Source: an uncultured Clostridia bacterium
GTDB taxonomy: Bacteria; Bacillota; Clostridia; Lachnospirales; Lachnospiraceae
Length of the DNA stretch: 5,481 nt
Direction: 5' to 3'
NCBI GenBank assembly: GCA_947178045.1
Contig: CAMWWR010000149.1
Coordinates: 1 to 5,481, forward strand
Within the stretch, counting starts at the first letter, position 1. Every line of letters starts with the position of its first letter. Position numbers and translations under genes: made by a program. This document shows, piece by piece, positions 1 to 4,523 of the stretch. Under the pieces are notes generated by a model. That model did no database searches, was not told the origin of the DNA, and saw only the letters and a list, made by a program, of their open reading frames with translations.

Positions 1-112
1 GATAACCGTAGCCTGAGGAATTTCCCCGGATCCCGTTTGAGAACAGTACCGCGACGAGCAGCAGAACGAGAAGAAACAGATAAAAGCCATAGCCTTTTAG
101 AAACTTGTTCAC
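1..112 (-). CDS. ftsH: FtsH, ATP-dependent zinc metalloprotease, N-terminal fragment
   Basis: Only the first 37 codons are inside the window; the gene continues beyond position 1. The start is GTG at 112-110, with a purine-rich Shine-Dalgarno (AGAGGAG, 128-122) 9 nt upstream. The peptide opens MNKFLKGYGFYLFLLVLLLV: a short basic N-terminus, then a transmembrane helix of about 18 residues (about 8-25), then a polar stretch with Asn, Gly and Ser. This is the layout of FtsH, whose first helix anchors the hexameric AAA+ protease in the membrane before a small external domain. FtsH degrades misfolded membrane proteins and some regulators. The catalytic domains (Walker A/B, HEXXH) are not in view, so the call rests on the N-terminal look and on position directly after hpt, the usual place for ftsH in Firmicutes. 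The gap to hpt is 23 bp, so cotranscription is likely. Confidence 0.82.
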   Translation of the reverse strand, partial: MNKFLKGYGFYLFLLVLLLVAVLFSNGIRGNSSGYGY

Positions 113-135
113 GTCTTCTTTCTCCTCTCCCAAAT

Positions 136-657
136 CTACAATTCAACCACTCCGATGTACGGAAGGTTGCGGTATCTCTGCTGATAATCCAGTCCATAGC
201 CTACCACGAAGGCGTCCGGGATCGCAAAGCCGGTGTAATCCACCCGGACATCAACCTTTCTGCGGTCCGGCTTGTCAAGCAGGGTGCAGAGCTTAAGGCT
301 GTTCGGCTTTCTCTGCTTTAACTCCTCCAGCAGATAGGAAAGCGTCCGGCCCGAGTCGACGATATCCTCAACCACCAGGACATCCTTCCCCTCAATGCTT
401 TCGTCCAGATCCTTTAATATTTTTATCTTCCCGCTGCTGACCGTGTCATTGCCGTAGCTGGAAACCGACATAAAATCCAGCGAACACGGCACTCCGACAT
501 GCTTGGAAAGCTCCGTCATAAAAAACACGCCTCCCTTGAGCACACAGATCATGTGAATCTGCCTGCCCTCGTAGTCTCTGCTGATCTGTACCGCCATCTC
601 GTGAATTTTTTCGGCCACGGCTTCCTCCGAAATCAATACACTGATTTTCTCCGCCAT
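136..657 (-). CDS. hpt: Hypoxanthine phosphoribosyltransferase
   Basis: A complete 173-residue cytoplasmic enzyme of normal family length. It transfers phosphoribose from PRPP to hypoxanthine (often also guanine), giving IMP or GMP in purine salvage. Visible motifs: the LKGG loop (40-43) that contacts pyrophosphate; the flexible catalytic loop around SSYG (67-69); the PRPP-binding signature VVEDIVDSGRT (95-105) with the two adjacent acidic residues E97 and D98; and the purine-binding segment from K129 through PDAFVVGYGLDY (147-158). The ATG start has a Shine-Dalgarno (AGAGAGG, 672-666) lying in the last codons of tilS, 8 nt upstream. Only 4 bp separate it from the tilS stop, so translational coupling is likely. 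In Bacillus subtilis TilS and HprT are reported to act together on ftsH expression; whether that applies here is unknown. Nothing appears damaged. Confidence 0.96.
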   Translation of the reverse strand: MAEKISVLISEEAVAEKIHEMAVQISRDYEGRQIHMICVLKGGVFFMTELSKHVGVPCSLDFMSVSSYGNDTVSSGKIKILKDLDESIEGKDVLVVEDIVDSGRTLSYLLEELKQRKPNSLKLCTLLDKPDRRKVDVRVDYTGFAIPDAFVVGYGLDYQQRYRNLPYIGVVEL

Positions 658-661
658 CGTA

Positions 662-2251
662 CTATCCTCTCTTCCTTAATTCTGCCACAAGAATGCGTTT
701 TGTATTCCCGTCCACATAAAGCCCTTCCTCCGCTCTCACGCCGACCGCCCACAAAACCCGGCTGCCCGCCGTCAGCAGCAGAATGCTGTCCCGTTCCCTC
801 CGGGGCAGCTTGCGGTCAATAAAGAGCGACCGCAGCGGCTTCTTCATGCCATCCTTATGAATTATCATATAGTCCCCTTCCTGCCTCGTCCGCAGGGTTA
901 GCGTACTACTGATTTTATCATAATCAAACCATTTCGTATAGCAGTTTTTTGGAATTTTTGCATTTTTTTCATGCTCAACGAGCCGGAGGGAGAATATCCA
1001 GTCCCCAAATTCCGCCTCCAGCGGGAGCGGCACTGCCTCGTGGAAAAAGCTTGCGGGCACGGCGGGAAAAGCTGCGGCCGTGCCGGCTTCGGGACAGGTG
1101 TGCTTCCTGCTGGTCTGAACGGTTCCGATATTGTCGCCGTCCTTGGGATAAGCTTCCTCCCCGCCGGTCTGAAATGTTCCGATGCCGTCGCTGGCTTCCG
1201 GGCAAACGTCCTCGCGGACCAGCTCCAGCACGCCGTAGCTGCGCTGTGCGGTGATCCTGTACGGAAACGAGGCCTGCCGCCCGGTCGGCCCCTGTGCAAG
1301 ATCACGCAGGCTTCGCACATGCAGCCTGTCAATATTCCGCCTGCTGCCCGCAAGCTCCGACAGCGCATGTAAAAGAACCTCATCCTTCAGCACCTCCGGG
1401 AGCCGCTCCCACTCCCCGATGGACAGGCGCAGCATGCGCGGTGTGCTGCCGCCGCTGTGTGCCTGCACTGCGCCGCCGCGTCCCTGTGCGGAATCAAGCC
1501 TGATTTTCTGAAAGGCCTCGCGCGCCTGCTGCCGTATATATTCCGCAACCCGCGCGAGCTCTGCCGCCGTCTGCGACAAATGCTCCACCGCCCTGCTGTT
1601 GATCTGCTCCACTGCGGGCTGCAGAATGGAATGCCGAATAAGGTTCCGCGTATAATCCGGCGAAAAATTCGTTGCGTCCGTGCAGTAGCGCAGCCCCCTG
1701 TCCGCAAGATATTCCTCGATCTCCGCGCGGGTCACACAGAGCAGCGGGCGGATAATATTTCCCCGGCGCGGCGGAATGCCCCCCAGCCCTTTCAGACCTG
1801 CGCCGCGGAATGCGTTGAACAAAAAGGTTTCCGCATTGTCGTTCCTGTTGTGCGCGACCGCGATCTTCGCGCCACCCAGCGCGGCGGCCGCGGCGGCAAG
1901 CTCCTGATAGCGCGCCTCCCGGCCGGCTTCCTCCTCTGACCGTCCTGTGGCGGCGGCCTCCGCCGGGATATCCCGGTGCACGGTTCGGCATTTCAGCCCG
2001 AGCCTGCCGCACTCCTCCTCCACAAAGCGCGCGTCCCGATCCGCCTCCTCACCGCGGATGCCGTGATGCACATGTACGACGGAGAGCCGAAGATTATACA
2101 TTTCCCTCAGCTCCCATAAAACGTGCAGCAGACATACGGAATCCGCGCCGCCGGACACTCCGATCACTACCGCGTCGCCGTCGGACAGCAGCTCAAGCTC
2201 CCTGATATATTGCTCCGCCTTTCTGATCAAATTCATGCCAATCAAGCCCAT
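662..2251 (-). CDS. tilS: tRNA(Ile)-lysidine synthase TilS
   Basis: TilS attaches lysine to C34 of tRNA-Ile2 (CAU anticodon) using ATP, so that the tRNA reads AUA as isoleucine; it is normally essential. From the chosen start the protein has 529 residues. The N-type ATP-pyrophosphatase P-loop SGGADS is at 33-38, HVHHGIRGEEAD at 60-71, HNRNDNAETFL at 134-144, GLKGLGGIPP at 152-161 and RNLIRHSI at 202-209. A helical middle domain follows, then the C-terminal TilS domain with KWFDYD (440-445), LTLRTRQEGDYM (451-462) and IDRKLPRRERD (478-488). I chose ATG 2251 because AGGGG lies 11 nt upstream. The frame also opens at TTG 2272, but that codon overlaps a TATAAT and has no ribosome site. The protein is longer than the usual 430-480 residues, partly from a low-complexity linker and an 18-residue repeat (350-390). 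It is first in a tight tilS-hpt-ftsH run. Confidence 0.95.
   Translation of the reverse strand: MGLIGMNLIRKAEQYIRELELLSDGDAVVIGVSGGADSVCLLHVLWELREMYNLRLSVVHVHHGIRGEEADRDARFVEEECGRLGLKCRTVHRDIPAEAAATGRSEEEAGREARYQELAAAAAALGGAKIAVAHNRNDNAETFLFNAFRGAGLKGLGGIPPRRGNIIRPLLCVTRAEIEEYLADRGLRYCTDATNFSPDYTRNLIRHSILQPAVEQINSRAVEHLSQTAAELARVAEYIRQQAREAFQKIRLDSAQGRGGAVQAHSGGSTPRMLRLSIGEWERLPEVLKDEVLLHALSELAGSRRNIDRLHVRSLRDLAQGPTGRQASFPYRITAQRSYGVLELVREDVCPEASDGIGTFQTGGEEAYPKDGDNIGTVQTSRKHTCPEAGTAAAFPAVPASFFHEAVPLPLEAEFGDWIFSLRLVEHEKNAKIPKNCYTKWFDYDKISSTLTLRTRQEGDYMIIHKDGMKKPLRSLFIDRKLPRRERDSILLLTAGSRVLWAVGVRAEEGLYVDGNTKRILVAELRKRG
1082..1204 (-). repeat. In-frame 54-bp tandem repeat inside tilS
   Basis: Two full 54-bp units (1204-1151 and 1150-1097) and a partial third (1096-1082) encode an 18-residue period. 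The peptide units are CPEASDGIGTFQTGGEEA and YPKDGDNIGTVQTSRKHT, followed by CPEAG. GIGT-QT and NIGT-QT align exactly. The units are diverged at DNA level, so this is older than the intergenic array at 2385-2590. The repeat sits in the linker between the middle and C-terminal domains, where added length can be tolerated. The period is a multiple of three, so the frame is kept. Confidence 0.75.
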
Positions 2252-2285
2252 TCTTATCCAATCCCCTGCCAATTATACTTTTTTC

Positions 2286-2314
2286 ATTGTACATCATTCC
2301 GCGCCTCCCCGCAA
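2286..2314 (-). promoter_or_regulatory. Probable sigma-A promoter for tilS-hpt-ftsH
   Basis: Reading leftward, TTGCGG (2314-2309) and TACAAT (2291-2286) are separated by exactly 17 bp. The -10 matches 5 of 6 consensus bases and the -35 matches 3 of 6. Transcription would begin near 2279, leaving a leader of about 28 nt that includes the AGGGG ribosome site before ATG 2251. A perfect TATAAT also occurs at 2277-2272 but lacks a -35 at normal spacing (GGAATG). It could be a secondary -10. This would let the housekeeping genes be expressed independently of sporulation-controlled spoIIE. Confidence 0.55.
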
Positions 2315-2359
2315 GAAAAGAACGGAAAGCGTCACAACAAAATCGCAAGATCGTACACC

Positions 2360-2381
2360 GCTGCGCATGCCGCGGCGCAGC
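2360..2381 (-). other. GC-rich hairpin between the repeat array and the tilS promoter
   Basis: GCTGCGC (2360-2366) and GCGCAGC (2375-2381) form a perfect 7-bp stem with an 8-nt loop. It lies downstream of spoIIE and upstream of the tilS promoter, where an end for the spoIIE transcript would be expected. No uridine tract follows directly on the minus strand, only a mildly T-rich stretch about 15 nt later. It is therefore at best a weak or Rho-assisted terminator and could be chance in GC-rich DNA. Confidence 0.3.
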
Positions 2382-2384
2382 TCA

Positions 2385-2590
2385 CAGACTTACTCCCCCC
2401 GCGCCGTCCGGCCACAGTCTGCCTCTCCCGCAGCACAACCTGCAGTCTTACTCCTTCCGCGCCGTCCGACCACAGTCTGCCTCTCCCGCAGCACAACCTG
2501 CAGTCTTACTCCTCCGCGCTGTCCGACCACAGTCTGCCTCTCCCGCAGCACAACCTGCAGTCTTACTCCTCCCGTGCCGCCTGCCCGCCG
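2385..2590. repeat. 57/58-bp tandem repeat array at the 3' end of spoIIE
   Basis: Three full units lie at 2401-2458, 2459-2515 and 2516-2573 (58, 57 and 58 bp). A partial unit tail precedes them at 2385-2400 and a degraded unit head follows from 2574 to about 2590. The three full copies share an identical stretch of 44 bp starting CCACAGTCTGCC; they differ only at two substitutions near the unit start and in pyrimidine number at the unit end. The unit length is not a multiple of three and no frame has a ribosome site, so it is non-coding apart from the last codons and stop of spoIIE, which lie in the rightmost copy. Each unit contains short complementary pieces (GCAG, CTGC, GCAG) that can form alternative small stems. 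Together with the tilS promoter this fills the 2252-2562 gap. Confidence 0.93.
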
Positions 2591-3990
2591 CGGACGCGCT
2601 GAAACAGCCCGGCGACCAGCACCGTCATATCATCCTTCGGCCGGTATTGTTCTCTCTGCATGGCCGCCTCGAGAATAAGATTGGCGATCTCCTGCGGATT
2701 CGCGTCCTCAGCCCCTGCCAGAATACTCCGCAGAAATTCTTCCCCGCCGTCCTCACCCTCGATTACGCCGTCGGACAGCATGATGACATAATCACCGTCA
2801 TACAGCTTTTTCTGTTTGACGTCGCAGGAAACACCCAACAGCACGCCGGCCGGCAGCGTCGTTGAATGAATGCTCTCCATCCAGTCGCCGCGCAGGATAT
2901 AGGTGGCCGCCGCGCCCGCTTTCATAAACTCGCAGACACCCGTCGCCAGATGGAGCACGCACACATCCATTGTCGTGAACATCGTGTTGTCCTCGCGCAG
3001 CACAAGCATGGAATTGATGAGCTTCATTGCTGCTTCCTCCTTAAAGCCCGCCTCCAGAAACTGTTCCAGCAGCTCGATTACGCGCTCGCTCTCCCGACAG
3101 GCGGCCTCTCCGCTCCCCATGCCATCGGACAGCAGCATGATTACCTCGTCGCCCTCCGGATACAAAAACGAAAAATTATCTCCGGACACCCGGCTGTCCG
3201 CTCGCGCTGCCCGTGCCACGCCGGTAATCACCTGAAAATTCGCATCCTCGCGGAACACATAGTCCGCATACTCCTTTCCTATAACGTTCCTCGAGTCCTC
3301 ACACGGAACCAGCTTCTCGCCCACCAGGCAGCTCAGAATCATTGCCGCCTCCTTCGTTGTCACGCAGCGCCCTCTCCGGTTTCGCGCCGTCAGATGAATC
3401 TCCATGCTGCCGTCCCCGCGCTCCAGCATCAGCAGCTGCTTTGCCCGGATATTTTTCAGCCACAGCTTCACAGTGATGCTCCGCGGGAGCGGCCAGGCGC
3501 GGCTGCCGTCCTGCTCCAGATTTCCCGCAAATTCCCCGACAATGCGCGCCATCTCCGTCAGCTGATTTGCAACCGCCTCCCGGCTCTCGTTCAGCCGGTT
3601 GCGCCAGAGCATGCCCTGCTTTAACCGGAACAGCCCCTGCTTCAGCTCGTCAAACATACGATGCCGATGCTCGCAGCGTGCAAAATAGCGTCTTTCCATC
3701 TCCTCTGAGATTCCGCCGTCCGTCTGCACGGCATCCAGCAGCTCGGATACCTCCGCGCAGCTGACAAGCTCCTCGTCCACCCAGCACCTGTTGCAGTTCA
3801 CACAGTCCGCACAGAGCTTCATTGACACCTCATCAAAAAGTCCGTTCAGCATATCCCTCTTCAGTTGGGTTCCTATATCGGCAAAATCGCTGATGCTGCC
3901 GGAAAGCTTCCGGAAAGAACCCGCGATCCCGCTCAGCCGGCGTTTCATATCGTTCTGCATTTTCCATTCAATTACATCATCTCGTCTCAT
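2563..3990 (-). CDS. spoIIE: SpoIIE-family PP2C serine phosphatase lacking the membrane domain
   Basis: SpoIIE dephosphorylates the anti-anti-sigma factor SpoIIAA so that sigma-F becomes active in the forespore. From ATG 3990 the protein has 475 residues. Residues 1-240 are a soluble, largely helical region with a cysteine cluster (C60, C63, C66, C69, then W70), as in the SpoIIE central region. Residues about 255-465 are a PP2C domain with GD (270-271), DGMGSG (289-294), D342, SDG (406-408) and DD (453-454), so the metal-binding acids look intact. Bacillus SpoIIE is about 827 residues with some ten N-terminal membrane helices; none are present here. The frame also opens at ATG 4020, but the likely transcription start is only a few bases upstream and that ATG has no ribosome site. 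GGGAG lies 8 nt before ATG 3990. Position before tilS-hpt-ftsH supports true spoIIE rather than another PP2C/Rsb protein. Confidence 0.88.
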   Translation of the reverse strand: MRRDDVIEWKMQNDMKRRLSGIAGSFRKLSGSISDFADIGTQLKRDMLNGLFDEVSMKLCADCVNCNRCWVDEELVSCAEVSELLDAVQTDGGISEEMERRYFARCEHRHRMFDELKQGLFRLKQGMLWRNRLNESREAVANQLTEMARIVGEFAGNLEQDGSRAWPLPRSITVKLWLKNIRAKQLLMLERGDGSMEIHLTARNRRGRCVTTKEAAMILSCLVGEKLVPCEDSRNVIGKEYADYVFREDANFQVITGVARAARADSRVSGDNFSFLYPEGDEVIMLLSDGMGSGEAACRESERVIELLEQFLEAGFKEEAAMKLINSMLVLREDNTMFTTMDVCVLHLATGVCEFMKAGAAATYILRGDWMESIHSTTLPAGVLLGVSCDVKQKKLYDGDYVIMLSDGVIEGEDGGEEFLRSILAGAEDANPQEIANLILEAAMQREQYRPKDDMTVLVAGLFQRVRGGQAAREE

Positions 3991-4030
3991 TTCCCCGTCT
4001 CCCGTCGCCTGAATAATCATTGCAGCAAGG

Positions 4031-4063
4031 ATTATATCAACTGTGGAAATGGTATTTTGTCAA
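4031..4063 (-). promoter_or_regulatory. spoIIE promoter, 21-bp spacer, Spo0A-box-like -35 region
   Basis: Leftward, TTGACA (4063-4058) and TATAAT (4036-4031) are both perfect consensus but lie 21 bp apart instead of 17. The B. subtilis spoIIE and spoIIG promoters are known for over-long spacing (21 and 22 bp) and need phosphorylated Spo0A bound over the -35. Here the -35 is embedded in TTTGACAAA, one base from the reverse 0A box TTCGACAAA. Weaker partial matches are TCCCGAA (4071-4065) and TCTCGAA (4134-4128). Expected transcription start is near 4024. Spo0A control is inferred from pattern only. Confidence 0.7.
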
Positions 4064-4158
4064 ATTCGGGAGGCCTGTCCGGAAAACTTGTTGACATTAT
4101 CGGAAAGAAAATCGTATCAAAAATCGATTCGAGAAGGTTAAAGAACAGGGTAATTTTC

Positions 4159-4171
4159 GGGTTTGAAACCC
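4159..4171. repeat. 13-bp palindrome GGGTTTGAAACCC
   Basis: A perfect inverted repeat of GGGTTT and AAACCC around one central G. It lies about 95 bp upstream of the spoIIE -35. It resembles a tRNA T-arm at first sight, but the flanks do not complete a 5-bp stem or any tRNA. It may be a protein-binding site; nothing identifies the protein. Confidence 0.4.
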
Positions 4172-4211
4172 TCAAGGCGCGGAAGTGCGGTGAAATATTT
4201 ATCCGTCCGGC

Positions 4212-4242
4212 AAAAAAGACCGGCAAAAATCCGGTCTTTTTT
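4212..4242 (-). terminator. Strong bidirectional intrinsic terminator
   Basis: AAAAAAGACCGG (4212-4223) and CCGGTCTTTTTT (4231-4242) are exact complements around a 7-nt loop, giving a 12-bp stem. The inner six pairs are GC-rich and the outer six are A:T, so a run of six U follows the hairpin on either strand. Leftward use seems the original one, because a stop codon (4261-4259) sits 16 bp before it on the minus strand. It would keep transcription from the right out of spoIIE, leaving the spoIIE promoter in sole control. I see no rightward gene that needs it. Confidence 0.88.
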
Positions 4243-4258
4243 CTGGCGCACCGCCTGT

Positions 4259-4336
4259 TTATTTGTTCTCCTCCGCCTGCGGCAGTAATAAACCAATATA
4301 ATCTATTTCCGGCCTCACATCATACAGAATAATCAT
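4259..4336 (-). pseudogene. Possible C-terminal remnant of a lost leftward gene
   Basis: A 25-codon open stretch runs from ATG 4336 to TAA 4261-4259 and includes DVRPEIDYIGLLLPQ and an acidic tail. It has no ribosome site, and the frame is closed by TGA four codons further upstream. The stop is followed 16 bp later by the terminator at 4242-4212, just as at the end of a real gene. Two readings fit: the tail of a gene whose body was lost when the rightward module arrived, or a chance open stretch. I do not recognise the peptide and assign no function. Confidence 0.3.
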
Positions 4337-4344
4337 AGTTTCAT

Positions 4345-4394
4345 GTGTTCATTTTATCGTGCATTCCTGTTGTTGTAAGGATTAATGTGAACAC
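4345..4394. repeat. Widely spaced inverted repeat GTGTTCA / TGAACAC
   Basis: GTGTTCA (4345-4351) and TGAACAC (4388-4394) are perfect 7-bp complements 36 bp apart, between the possible gene remnant and the XRE promoter. Seven base pairs with such a gap can arise by chance. A pair of half-sites or the scar of an insertion are possible but not supported further. Confidence 0.25.
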
Positions 4395-4455
4395 GCTCCA
4401 GTTTGGTTTTGCTTCCCGGTTGAATCCGGAATGAGGAATATCAACTTTTGCTTTC

Positions 4456-4484
4456 TTGTAGACCCTCCTTTTTGAGGGTATAAT
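4456..4484 (+). promoter_or_regulatory. Promoter of the XRE-methyltransferase gene with an operator-like inverted repeat
   Basis: TTGTAG (4456-4461) and a perfect TATAAT (4479-4484) are separated by 17 bp. The spacer is almost filled by ACCCTC (4462-4467), six bases, and GAGGGT (4474-4479), a perfect 6-bp inverted repeat whose right arm touches the -10. The outer TA and TA (4459-4460, 4481-4482) extend it after one mismatch. A repressor bound here would block RNA polymerase. The product begins with an XRE DNA-binding domain, so autorepression is a reasonable inference. The expected start near 4491 leaves a leader of about 33 nt with the ribosome site. Confidence 0.65.
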
Positions 4485-4523
4485 GACTTTATTCAGGTTA
4501 GCGAAAAGAAGGAGGTATTGGTC

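Larger units (their letters stand above)
3991..4523. other. Divergent intergenic region between spoIIE and the XRE-methyltransferase gene
   Basis: This 533-bp stretch has no convincing full-length gene and is clearly more AT-rich than the flanking coding DNA. It holds the spoIIE leader and promoter (to 4063), a 13-bp palindrome (4159-4171), a bidirectional terminator (4212-4242), a short leftward open stretch (4336-4259) and the promoter of the rightward gene (4456-4484). I looked for a tRNA, since tRNA genes precede spoIIE in Bacillus, and found no cloverleaf. Between 4337 and 4455 I see only a widely spaced 7-bp inverted repeat. Confidence 0.7.

Noticed and set aside
2385..2590. A CRISPR array
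   Set aside because: The units are directly adjacent with no unique spacers, only three full copies are present and no cas genes are in view. It is a simple tandem repeat.
2123..2865. Overlapping plus-strand open frames with repeated Ser, Pro and Gln peptides
   Set aside because: The repeated peptides come from the 57/58-bp array, whose unit is not a multiple of three, so each copy shifts frame. No start signal is present and the ends run antisense into tilS and spoIIE.
2866..3624. A 252-codon plus-strand open frame
   Set aside because: It lies wholly antisense to spoIIE, has no ribosome site and reads as His-, Arg- and Gln-rich nonsense, as expected opposite a GC-rich gene.
4091..4120. A rightward promoter starting at TTGACA (4091-4096)
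   Set aside because: The best -10 at 18 bp is TATCAA, which is weak, and a terminator follows with no gene between, so the perfect hexamer is probably coincidental.
4064..4211. A tRNA gene upstream of spoIIE, as in Bacillus
   Set aside because: GGGTTTGAAACCC looks like a T-arm, but the loop and stem lengths are wrong and there is no acceptor, D or anticodon arm on either strand.
4032..4226. A 64-codon minus-strand open frame before spoIIE
   Set aside because: It would start at a TTG inside the terminator hairpin without a ribosome site and run through the spoIIE promoter.
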